DNA of 60,298 nucleotides, taken from an uncultured Eubacteriales bacterium. GTDB taxonomy: Bacteria; Bacillota; Clostridia; Christensenellales; Aristaeellaceae. The stretch lies in assembly GCA_902801765.1 (NCBI GenBank), contig CADCJO010000005.1:1-60298 (forward strand). Direction: 5' to 3'. Made by a program: the position numbers and the translations under genes. This document shows positions 53,964-60,298 of this stretch, one piece after another. The notes beneath the pieces were generated by a model. The model was not told the origin of the DNA. It worked only from the letters and a program-made list of their open reading frames with translations, and ran no database searches. Numbering within the stretch: position 1 is the first letter of the stretch; every line of letters starts with the position of its first letter.

Positions 53964-54010
53964 TTGTTTGCCCTCCATTCAATCAGCGTTGGATATATCA
54001 GTCATTATCA

Positions 54011-54035
54011 TCTGAACTCTGTGCTCTGAACTCTG
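54011..54035. repeat. Short direct repeat in the efflux operon
   Basis: TCTGAACTCTG occurs twice (54011-54021 and 54025-54035) in the 78-base gap between the repressor and ATPase genes. No function is apparent. Confidence 0.5.
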
Positions 54036-54041
54036 CACGTT

Positions 54042-54416
54042 CTACTCACAGAGGTGTTCCATCCCCATTCCGATGATGGTGCGCACATGGTCGTCGGCCA
54101 GGGAATAGTACACCGTCTTGCCCTCCCGGCGAAACTTGACCAGCTTGTTGGCTTTCAGCACTCGCAATTGATGCGACACCGCCGAGGGGCTGGCATTGAG
54201 CAGCTCGGCAATATCCCCCACGCACATCTCCGCCTCAAACAGCACATACAGGATTTTGATGCGCGTGGTGTCGCCAAATACTTTGTACAGCTCCGCCAGG
54301 TCATAAAGCAATTCCTCGTCCGGCATATCTTCGTTGACAGAAGAAATCAGGTCGGGATGGATGTCCTCGCCCGTATCAACGGAACCCCCGACTTCCCGTT
54401 CATCGTGTTTGCCCAC
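54042..54416 (-). CDS. ArsR/SmtB-family metal-responsive repressor
   Basis: About 124 residues. Winged helix with AELLNASPSAVSHQLRVLKANKL as recognition region (helix about ASPSAVSHQLRVL). The C-terminal helix reads ADDHVRTIIGMGMEHLCE. Asp-x-His, then 11 residues to His and 3 to Glu, is the alpha-5 zinc site of SmtB (Asp104, His106, His117, Glu120), so it senses zinc-type metals and derepresses the exporter. The start is taken as GTG 54416, 9 bases after AAAGG. ATG 54425 abuts that site and ATG 54449 lies in the operator at the transcript start, so upstream starts are less likely. Confidence 0.88.
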   Translation of the reverse strand: MGKHDEREVGGSVDTGEDIHPDLISSVNEDMPDEELLYDLAELYKVFGDTTRIKILYVLFEAEMCVGDIAELLNASPSAVSHQLRVLKANKLVKFRREGKTVYYSLADDHVRTIIGMGMEHLCE

Positions 54417-54434
54417 GTTGATCATCCTTTCATT

Positions 54435-54448
54435 TGAACAACTGTTCA
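54435..54448 (-). promoter_or_regulatory. SmtB/ArsR operator
   Basis: TGAACA-AC-TGTTCA is a perfect 6-2-6 inverted repeat of the kind bound by SmtB/CzrA repressors (12-2-12 with AT-rich flanks). It covers the predicted transcription start of its own operon, so metal-free repressor would block it. Confidence 0.8.
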
Positions 54449-54454
54449 TATATT

Positions 54455-54483
54455 ATTATATACAAAACGCCCCTGCTTGTCAA
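54455..54483 (-). promoter_or_regulatory. Consensus promoter of the repressor-exporter operon
   Basis: Minus-strand TTGACA (54483-54478) and TATAAT (54460-54455) are separated by exactly 17 bases. This is full sigma-A consensus, expected for an operon controlled by a tight repressor. Confidence 0.9.
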
Positions 54484-54508
54484 GGGCGTAGATTGTCTGA
54501 TATTGATT

Positions 54509-55498
54509 TTATTGTTGATCTTCTTCGATCCAATGCCTGTCTTTGCTTTCCCAGGTGCGTTCGCTGATAATATAGCGCGGGCGGCGCTTGGTTTCCAGGT
54601 AGGTTTTGCCGATGTATTGGCCGATGATGCCGAGGCTGACGAGCTGCATCCCGCCCAGCAGGCAGATAATGCACACGGTCGATGTCCAGCCTGCCATGGT
54701 GTTGCCCCTGAATGCTTCCACGATAGCCCAGATGGCGATGATCACGCCCAGCAGACTGACGATGACCCCCGTCCCGGCGATAATATTGATGGGCTTGACG
54801 GACAGGCTGGTGATGCCGTTGAAGGCCAGGGCCAACATTTTTTTCAGCGGGTAATGGCTCTCCCCCGCGATGCGCTCGGCGCGCTCGTAATACACGCTGG
54901 TGCTCTTGAACCCTACCAGCGGGAACATGCCGCGCAGGAAGATATTCACTTCCTCATAGTCCGCAAAGCAGTTCAGCACGCGGCTGCTCACCAGGCGGTA
55001 ATCCGCATGGTTGAAGACCACCTCCGCGCCCATCAGGTTCATGAATTTGTAGAACCCTTCGGCAGTGGTGCGCTTGAACCAGGTGTCCGTTTCCCGCTTG
55101 GAACGCACGCCGTACACCACCTCGCACCCAGCCAGGTATTCGTCCACCATCTGGTCCATGGCGTTCATGTCGTCCTGACCGTCGCAGTCGATGGAGATGG
55201 TAATATCGCACTTGTCCTTGGCTTCCATCAGACCCGCCAGCACGGCGTTCTGATGGCCCCGGTTGCGGCTCTGGCAGATGCCAATATAGTGCTCGTCCTG
55301 CTTCGCCAAGTCGCAGATAATCTCCCAGGTTCTGTCTTTTGACCCGTCGTTGACGAACAGCGCCCGGCTGTTTTTGCTGATCTTTCCGGCGTCGGCCAAT
55401 GCTTTCAGCTTGTTCAGAAACATCGGCGCGGTGATGGGCAGCACCTGTTCCTCGTTGTAGCAGGGAATCACGATCCATAGGATCGGCTTTGCGCTCAT
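54509..55498 (-). CDS. GT2 glycosyltransferase, GtrB/DPM1-like
   Basis: A 329-residue membrane glycosyltransferase that likely moves a sugar from a nucleotide to a polyprenyl phosphate. The GT-A domain shows IVIPCYNEEQVL, FVNDGSKDRTWE and the metal motif SIDCDGQDD. Two C-terminal helices (about residues 236-258 and 270-292) precede the cytoplasmic end RRPRYIISERTWE. This matches GtrB, which makes undecaprenyl-phosphate-glucose for cell-surface decoration. RBS AGAGGAGG before ATG 55498. No flippase or acceptor-specific transferase is next to it. Confidence 0.9.
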   Translation of the reverse strand: MSAKPILWIVIPCYNEEQVLPITAPMFLNKLKALADAGKISKNSRALFVNDGSKDRTWEIICDLAKQDEHYIGICQSRNRGHQNAVLAGLMEAKDKCDITISIDCDGQDDMNAMDQMVDEYLAGCEVVYGVRSKRETDTWFKRTTAEGFYKFMNLMGAEVVFNHADYRLVSSRVLNCFADYEEVNIFLRGMFPLVGFKSTSVYYERAERIAGESHYPLKKMLALAFNGITSLSVKPINIIAGTGVIVSLLGVIIAIWAIVEAFRGNTMAGWTSTVCIICLLGGMQLVSLGIIGQYIGKTYLETKRRPRYIISERTWESKDRHWIEEDQQ

Positions 55499-55548
55499 AT
55501 TTCCTCCTCTATTAATCAGATAATTGACAATAAAATGAGCCCTTTTTA

Positions 55549-55613
55549 CGGCTTTCTCGGAAGGGAGTCTGAGGGGAACCGCTCTTTGGCCTCCAAAGAG
55601 CGGTTCCCCTCAG
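55549..55613. repeat. Palindromic dispersed repeat, copy 2
   Basis: A perfect 21-bp stem (arms 55569-55589 and 55593-55613) with a 3-base loop; the tail GGCTTTCTCGGAAGGGAGT lies on its left side. It is inverted relative to copy 3, and the two flank the XRE gene. Compensatory differences between copies preserve pairing, which points to selection or replication as a hairpin unit. Confidence 0.9.
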
Positions 55614-55626
55614 CAACTCCATGTTC

Positions 55627-56364
55627 TTACGTCAGCTCCGCTTCCAGGCGCACGCAGCGGCCAACGAAAGTCAGCTCGTTGAAGTTCTTGATTTCGCTTT
55701 CAAAGGCTTCGTCGTATTTTTGCAGCATGGCCTGGTAATCGTTGACGCGCTTGACCTTACGCAGCACGCGGCCCTGGGGCGTTTGCAGCAGCATGATGGC
55801 GCCGTCCACCGCGGCCTGGGCGGGAACGACCAAAAGCAAATCCCCCCGCTGTACCCGGAAGCCCCGCAGTCCGTTGTCCGGGGCCATGAAATAGAACACC
55901 TTGTCCGGAGCCGCGCCTTCGATTTTGCCGTTGGTGATGGGCAGCAGGCGGTGGCCCACCTCCTTCATCACGGCGTTGTAAATGGGTACGTGCTTGAGCA
56001 CGCCGGACAGCGCGTCCAGCCAGATGGAGCCCGCCACGCCGGGGTCGCTTTCCGCCACGGCCTCGGCTTCCTTCGTCGCTTTGGCGGGCGCTTTTTTCGC
56101 TTCCGCGGCGCGGGTCAGCTGCGGCACAGCAGACTGCAAATCCACCGTGGCGGCAATGTCGTCCAGGGTGAAATCCGCCTCGGTGTGCTCGGTCATGCCC
56201 ATGGATTTCAGGATGCGCCGGGCCTGGTCGTCCGCGATGATGCGGGTGCCCGCCTCCACTTCCATCAGATACTTGTCGCTCACGCCGCACTTCCGGGCCA
56301 CCTGCTTGTGGGTCAGCCCCTGGCGAGTGCGCTCCAAACGAATCAAATCGCCTAATCTGCTCAT
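55627..56364 (-). CDS. XRE-family regulator with S24-like C-terminal domain
   Basis: A 245-residue protein. The N-terminal helix-turn-helix (LIRLERTRQGLTHKQVARKC and VSDKYLMEVEAG) is of the Cro/MBF1 type. A flexible Ala/Lys/Glu-rich linker (about residues 88-110) precedes a domain resembling the LexA/S24 fold (APDNGLRGFRVQRGDLLLVV, VDGAIMLLQTPQGRVLRKV), but the Ser/Lys protease pair is not evident. ATG 56364 follows AAAAAGGAGACGCAGAC. The gene is enclosed by inverted palindromic repeats at 55549 and 56382. Target unknown. Confidence 0.78.
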   Translation of the reverse strand: MSRLGDLIRLERTRQGLTHKQVARKCGVSDKYLMEVEAGTRIIADDQARRILKSMGMTEHTEADFTLDDIAATVDLQSAVPQLTRAAEAKKAPAKATKEAEAVAESDPGVAGSIWLDALSGVLKHVPIYNAVMKEVGHRLLPITNGKIEGAAPDKVFYFMAPDNGLRGFRVQRGDLLLVVPAQAAVDGAIMLLQTPQGRVLRKVKRVNDYQAMLQKYDEAFESEIKNFNELTFVGRCVRLEAELT

Positions 56365-56381
56365 GTCTGCGTCTCCTTTTT

Positions 56382-56445
56382 GCGGGGGAAACCGTTCTTT
56401 GGAGGCCAAAGAACGGTTTCCCCCGCACCCCCTTCCAAGAAAGCC
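56382..56445. repeat. Palindromic dispersed repeat, copy 3
   Basis: A perfect 21-bp stem (arms 56382-56402 and 56406-56426) with a 3-base loop; the tail ACCCCCTTCCAAGAAAGCC lies on the right. It matches copies 1 and 2 and sits upstream of the XRE gene. Confidence 0.9.
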
Positions 56446-56479
56446 ATAAAGAGGGTATAGCATTTCAATTTCTAATCAT

Positions 56480-56722
56480 TCAGCGAACTTTTTGAAGAAT
56501 AAATTGTGCCTGTTCTCTGATCAGCTTTTTAAAATACGTCATTTCCGCTTCGGAATACCCCGTAACCTTTTCCCACTGATACTGCGGAAGCCAGCAAACG
56601 GCGTTGTGAAAGCCGTCCTTTTCATCCGGCGTTTCGATATATACCTTCACCCGCCCATCGGGCTTCATCTCCGAATTGGTGATTTCCGTATCGTCGTTAA
56701 GGGTCATAAACGGATACATCAT
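56480..56722 (-). CDS. Small conserved-looking protein, function unknown
   Basis: An 80-residue soluble protein (starts MMYPFMTLNDDTEITNSEM) with an alternating beta pattern, then a helix near the end (EMTYFKKLIREQAQFIL). ATG 56722 has GGAGGAG 6 bases upstream; a longer frame would overlap malQ. It begins 38 bases after malQ and is likely co-transcribed. Resembles short unassigned Clostridia proteins of about this size whose role is not known. Confidence 0.7.
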   Translation of the reverse strand: MMYPFMTLNDDTEITNSEMKPDGRVKVYIETPDEKDGFHNAVCWLPQYQWEKVTGYSEAEMTYFKKLIREQAQFILQKVR

Positions 56723-56759
56723 GGAAAACTCCTCCAATTCGCAAACGATTTTCCGAAGA

Positions 56760-58247
56760 TTATTCTTCCTCAACCTGCCGCTTGCATTCCTGATTCAGCT
56801 TTTTCAGCTTCCGGGCCAATGCGGGCGTCGCCGCGCCGGGCTTCATGCGCCACAGCCAGTTGCCGCCGATGGTGCCGGGGCGGTTCATGGTGGCCCAGTC
56901 GTCCAGCCCCAGAATATCCTGCATGGCCGCCATGGCGATGCGCGCCTTGCTGGCATACACGGTTTTCACGAACGCCCAGGGCGCGTCGTCGATTTCCTTG
57001 AAGCCGGTGATTTCCTTGGCGGATTTCAGCTCGCTCTTCGTGCAGTTTTTCACCCGGGCCAGGGCGGTCACGTTGTCGTGGGTGCCGGTGTAATAGGCGG
57101 TGTTTTCCGGGATGTTCTCGGGGATATGCACGTTGGAATCATCCGCGCCGAAAGCAAAGGACAGCACCTTCATGCCCGGATACCCGGTGAAGGCGATCAC
57201 CTCGCGCACCCGGTCATTCACCGCGCCCAGGTCTTCCGCCACGATGTTCAGGCCGGGCAGCTTCTTATTCAAGACTTTAAACAGCTCCTCGCCGGGGCCG
57301 ATGACCCAGTGTCCGCCCCGGGCGTTGGGCGCGCCGTGGGCCACGGAGAAATAATTGGCGAAGCCGATGAAGTGGTCCACGCGGATGATGTCGTACATTT
57401 TGCCCATGTGCGCCATGCGGCGTACCCACCAGTCGTAGCCCTTGGATTTCAGGTAGCTCCAGCGGTACAGGGGATTGCCCCACAGCTGGCCGTCCTCGGA
57501 AAAGTAATCCGGCGGCACGCCCGCAATACGCCGCGGCACCCGGTCCTTGTCCAGCTGGAACACCTCGGGTTTGGTCCAGGTGTCGGCGCTGTCCTCAGCC
57601 ACGTAAATGGGCATGTCGCCAAAGAGCTGGATGCCCAGGCCGTTGCAGTATTCCTTGAGGGCATACCACTGCTGGGCGAACACGTACTGACACCACATAT
57701 GGAACCGGATTTCCTTGTCCAGCTTTTTGGTATACTTTTCAATCGCCTTCGGCTCCCGCATCATGATGGCCTTGTCGGGCCACTTCGTCCACATGGTCTT
57801 GTCGAAGTGATTCTTCACCGCCGTGAACAGCGCGAAGTCCCGCAGCCAGTCGTTCTCGTCGGCGAACTGCTGAATGGCTTTTTTCAGCTTCCGTTCGGAG
57901 GCGGCAAACGCCTTGCGCAGCAGCGCCCACTTGTATTCCTGAACCGAAGGAAAATCCACCTGGTTCAAATCAGTCGGCACGAACCGTTCTGCGTCCGACA
58001 GATCCAGCCAGCCGTTTTCCGCCAGCTTGTCAATGGAAATCAGCAGGGGGTTGCCGGCAAAAATGCTGGTGGACTGATAAGGCGATTCCGCATAGCCCGT
58101 CGGCCCCATCGGCAGCACCTGCCAGATGGACATATTGGCCGCGTGCAGAAAATCCGCAAACTGGTAGGCTTCCTTGCCCAGGCTGCCGATGCCGTCCGGC
58201 CCCGGCAGGGAAGAAATGTGCAGCAGGATACCGCTTTGACGCCGCAT
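56760..58247 (-). CDS. malQ: 4-alpha-glucanotransferase (amylomaltase, GH77)
   Basis: A 495-residue cytosolic enzyme that moves alpha-1,4-glucan chains between maltodextrins. It has the family opening GILLHISSLPGPDGIGSLG, the nucleophile Asp in IIRVDHFIGF, the acid/base Glu in IVAEDLGAV and the third acidic residue in TGTHDN. Length is normal. No other starch genes lie nearby. The ATG at 58247 uses GAAAGGATGA as RBS; these bases are the end of the tandem repeat upstream, which carries three copies of the same sequence. Confidence 0.95.
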   Translation of the reverse strand: MRRQSGILLHISSLPGPDGIGSLGKEAYQFADFLHAANMSIWQVLPMGPTGYAESPYQSTSIFAGNPLLISIDKLAENGWLDLSDAERFVPTDLNQVDFPSVQEYKWALLRKAFAASERKLKKAIQQFADENDWLRDFALFTAVKNHFDKTMWTKWPDKAIMMREPKAIEKYTKKLDKEIRFHMWCQYVFAQQWYALKEYCNGLGIQLFGDMPIYVAEDSADTWTKPEVFQLDKDRVPRRIAGVPPDYFSEDGQLWGNPLYRWSYLKSKGYDWWVRRMAHMGKMYDIIRVDHFIGFANYFSVAHGAPNARGGHWVIGPGEELFKVLNKKLPGLNIVAEDLGAVNDRVREVIAFTGYPGMKVLSFAFGADDSNVHIPENIPENTAYYTGTHDNVTALARVKNCTKSELKSAKEITGFKEIDDAPWAFVKTVYASKARIAMAAMQDILGLDDWATMNRPGTIGGNWLWRMKPGAATPALARKLKKLNQECKRQVEEE

Positions 58248-58254
58248 GGGAAAA

Positions 58255-58416
58255 TCATCCTTTCTTTATTGGATGGTCGGCGTGCATCCCTACAGGGCCC
58301 GCCGACACGCGCAACCGCTTTGCGGTTCGCTCATCCTTTCTTTTTGGATGGTCGGCGTGCATCCCTACAGGGCCCGCCGACACGCGCAACCGCTTTGCGG
58401 TTCGCTCATCCTTTCT
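58255..58416. repeat. 76/75-bp tandem repeat before malQ
   Basis: Two nearly identical units (58255-58330 and 58331-58405, differing by one indel) are followed by 11 bases of a third. Each holds a GTCGGCG/CGCCGAC stem and a smaller AACCGC-TTT-GCGGTT hairpin. Each begins with TCATCCTTTC, which on the minus strand reads GAAAGGATGA, the ribosome binding site used by malQ. Confidence 0.92.
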
Positions 58417-58452
58417 GACGCTTCATCTGTTTGATGGATTGGGGAGGCATGC

Positions 58453-59109
58453 TCATTTCAAATAGTCCGCGCAGCGGCTCCACATTTTCAGTTCTTCCAC
58501 CACCAGCTCCGCGATCTTTTCCGCTCCGAAGGCATTGAAGTGGGTTTTGTCGTCATGGCCGTCGGGGAAATCGGGGTTTTCACCGGGGGCGAGGCGCACG
58601 AACAGCTCCGCCGTCTTTTCCGGACCCAGGGAAAGATACAGCTTCCGGCTGTCCGCTTCCAGGTCGCACAGGGGCAGGCCTTCTTTCTTCGCCAGTTCCC
58701 GCACAGCGCGGGGGTATTCGCCATGGGTGTACATCAGGCTGGTGGGCTCGGAAAAGAACCGCCGGGACACTGAAGTCAGCAGCACGGGCAGGGCGCCTTT
58801 TTCCCGGGCGGCGTTCACATACCGCATCAGGTGTTCGGGATAGGTGGAATCCGGGTCGGTGTGGCGCTCGTCGTCCTTTTCGTCGTTATGGCCGAACTGG
58901 ATGAGCAGCATATCTCCCGCCGTTATATGTTCGGCAACGGGAGCGAATAATCCTTCTTCCCAAAAACTTCTGCTGCTGCGGCCGCTGAGGGCGTGGTTTT
59001 TTACCGTCACGCCATCCCGAACAAACTCCGGCAGCGCCCAGCCCCAGCCCCGGAACGGCGGCTTGTTGTCCTCTACCGTGGAATCACCGATGATCCAAAT
59101 GGTGGGCAT
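58453..59109 (-). CDS. CE12-like SGNH acetylesterase (rhamnogalacturonan acetylesterase type)
   Basis: A 218-residue cytoplasmic esterase. Block I IWIIGDSTVEDNKP carries Ser10. ALSGRSSRSFW provides the Gly block, QFGHND carries Asn75, and DDKTHFNAFGA gives the Asp187/His190 pair. This is the layout of rhamnogalacturonan acetylesterases. ATG 59109 lies 5 bases after the lyase stop, so they form an operon. It would deacetylate oligogalacturonides or rhamnogalacturonan fragments. A longer upstream frame is an alternate frame of the lyase. Confidence 0.88.
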   Translation of the reverse strand: MPTIWIIGDSTVEDNKPPFRGWGWALPEFVRDGVTVKNHALSGRSSRSFWEEGLFAPVAEHITAGDMLLIQFGHNDEKDDERHTDPDSTYPEHLMRYVNAAREKGALPVLLTSVSRRFFSEPTSLMYTHGEYPRAVRELAKKEGLPLCDLEADSRKLYLSLGPEKTAELFVRLAPGENPDFPDGHDDKTHFNAFGAEKIAELVVEELKMWSRCADYLK

Positions 59110-59114
59110 GGCGA

Positions 59115-60176
59115 TCACCAGTCCTTCCAGACCTGATGCAGGTCGATCACGCACACCTGAGCGATGCCGTTCTCGTCGGGGTTGGAGAACAGGATCTGAT
59201 CGCCCTTGCGGTTGAAGGAGGGATGCTGGTGGTCGGCTCCGGTTTTGCAGAAACCAGTGGAAGCGATGAACTTGGCCTTCCGGGTCGCCCTTTCGATCAA
59301 CACCACGCCCTCTTGAATCCGAGTGCCCAGGTAGCTGATGCGGTCGGCGCAGAGCCATTTCTTGTCCCGGCTCAGGCAGGGATGCAGCAGCTGGGTTTCC
59401 GTGGCCGCTACGTCAAAATGCCGCCCGTCCTTATCGCCGATGATGATATTGCCGGTGTGGGTCTCCCCCTTGCTTCCGTCCACAAAGCCCGCGGGGTCCA
59501 GCTTCATCAGCGCCATTTCGCTTCCGTCCGCCGCCCACACCTCGTGGGTGATCCACTCGCTGGGATGCTCCACGTAGTAGGGTCGGACGTAGCGCTCCTT
59601 CACATCGAACATCCAGGTGCGCTGGAAGGCGTCTCCCTCGGTTTCGTGGATGTAGAAAATCAGGTTTTCGTCGGTGGGGCAGATCTGCGCGTGGCCCAGC
59701 CGGTAGTCGGACTGGTACACGATCTCCGCTTCCTTGCCGGGGTCGAGAATCACCAGGGCGTAATACTTGTTCGCCAGATGATAGCTGCACGCGATTCGCC
59801 CGGTATTGGCGGCGGTCAGGTGCCCTGTGATCTGGCCGCCCTTGGGGAGGTCGCCCACCTTGGTCATTTCATTGGTGGTCAGGTCAACGGCATAGACTTC
59901 GGTGTCGTTCTTGCAGGTGTAGCCGATGTTCTTTTCCCGGTCGGTGGCAAAGCCCCGGTATTCGTCATTGGTCACCTGGATCAGTTCGCCCGTTTCCACG
60001 TTGGCCTTGTAGCATCCGCCGCCCAGCTCCTTCTGCATGGAGTTTTTCATGAAGAAAAAGTATTGGTCGTCCAGGGAAAAGTTTTCGCAGGTGAAGTACA
60101 GCTTAGAATTGCGCTCCGGCCCGTCGGTGTATTTCCGGATTTCATACCCGGTGATGGGGTCTTTGTAGATTTTCAT
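59115..60176 (-). CDS. PL22-like oligogalacturonide lyase
   Basis: A 353-residue seven-bladed beta-propeller lyase that cleaves galacturonate disaccharides and short oligomers to unsaturated products in the cytoplasm. Opening YKDPITGYEIRKYTDG, GHAQICPTDENLIFYIHETEG and the metal-site motif ADHQHPSFNRKGD (histidines for Mn) match oligogalacturonate lyases. No signal peptide. ATG 60176 follows AGAAGGAG. With the CE12-like esterase it forms a small pectin operon, separate from but fitting the large locus at 8.5-50.4 kb. Confidence 0.9.
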   Translation of the reverse strand: MKIYKDPITGYEIRKYTDGPERNSKLYFTCENFSLDDQYFFFMKNSMQKELGGGCYKANVETGELIQVTNDEYRGFATDREKNIGYTCKNDTEVYAVDLTTNEMTKVGDLPKGGQITGHLTAANTGRIACSYHLANKYYALVILDPGKEAEIVYQSDYRLGHAQICPTDENLIFYIHETEGDAFQRTWMFDVKERYVRPYYVEHPSEWITHEVWAADGSEMALMKLDPAGFVDGSKGETHTGNIIIGDKDGRHFDVAATETQLLHPCLSRDKKWLCADRISYLGTRIQEGVVLIERATRKAKFIASTGFCKTGADHQHPSFNRKGDQILFSNPDENGIAQVCVIDLHQVWKDW

Positions 60177-60223
60177 AGAAACTCCTTCTTTGTTGTTTGT
60201 TGGGCACTTTAATACACTACGGG

Positions 60224-60267
60224 GCGAGGGCCTATGCGGCCCTCGTGCACCTGCACCAGGAGATTTC
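60224..60267 (-). repeat. 44-bp terminal repeat, copy 2 (inverted)
   Basis: The exact reverse complement of bases 50-93. The sequence around its outer end adds a 9-bp hairpin, CCAGGAGAT-TTC-ATCTCCTGG (60256-60276). It lies upstream of the lyase gene near the window edge. Confidence 0.8.
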
Positions 60268-60298
60268 ATCTCCTGGACCTCAATAGCGGAAGCAGCAT

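Noticed and set aside
55549-56445. Prophage or integrase-bearing island around the XRE regulator
   Set aside because: No integrase, transposase or phage structural gene is present; only short repeats flank the gene.
58255-58416. CRISPR array
   Set aside because: Two long adjacent tandem units with no unique spacers; no cas genes in the window.

Overview
The window looks like a gut or rumen Clostridia chromosome fragment, possibly Christensenellales or Oscillospirales. The evidence is GGAGG-type ribosome binding sites, sigma-A promoters, LplA/LplB/YtcP sugar ABC importers, a split transketolase, high-GC coding with AT-rich promoters, and short palindromic repeats seen in such genomes. The rank is inferred; no rRNA or tRNA gene was found. 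An identical 44-bp repeat lies in inverted orientation at both extreme ends, so the window may be a whole contig that broke at repeats.

Layout. 0.2-8.1 kb (minus strand): a membrane-anchored GH3 with a small membrane partner, deoC, gpmI with a zinc-ribbon membrane protein, and a secreted orphan. 8.5-50.4 kb: one large glycan locus. It opens on the plus strand with a sialidase-fold protein, a GH106-like enzyme and a complete permease/permease/binding-protein set (12.5-16.0 kb). A long minus-strand block (31.7 to 16.1 kb) follows, in transcription order: LacI regulator, GH42, GH78, sugar isomerase, transketolase N and C subunits, FGGY kinase, Asp/Glu racemase-fold protein, GH127, four-carbon acid sugar kinase (DUF1537), and a beta-keto acid cleavage enzyme (DUF849). 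A second minus-strand block (40.7 to 31.7 kb) holds another permease/permease/binding-protein set, an SGNH esterase, GH29 and GH2. Divergent from it, 41.0-50.4 kb on the plus strand carries a GH106-like enzyme, a GH43-like propeller, a GH140/DUF4038 enzyme, an (alpha/alpha)-barrel enzyme and another sialidase-fold protein. 50.6-60.2 kb: a CBS-domain membrane protein, a zinc/cadmium efflux ATPase with its SmtB-type repressor, a GT2 enzyme, an XRE regulator, malQ, and a pectin pair (CE12-like esterase and PL22-like oligogalacturonide lyase).

How it works together. None of the glycan-locus hydrolases has a signal peptide. The natural model is that branched pectin oligosaccharides are imported by the two ABC systems (no ATPase gene is present; a shared MsmK-type ATPase elsewhere is presumed) and dismantled in the cytoplasm. 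The predicted activities (rhamnosidase, fucosidase, beta-L-arabinofuranosidase, galactosidases, apiosidase-like GH140, esterases) fit rhamnogalacturonan side chains, perhaps RG-II. The isomerase, two-subunit transketolase and glycerol-kinase-like FGGY kinase have the composition of the non-oxidative D-apiose pathway, which would link apiose release to its catabolism. The adjacent racemase-fold/DUF1537/DUF849 genes look like a second, unassigned sugar-acid branch and are the most novel part of the window.
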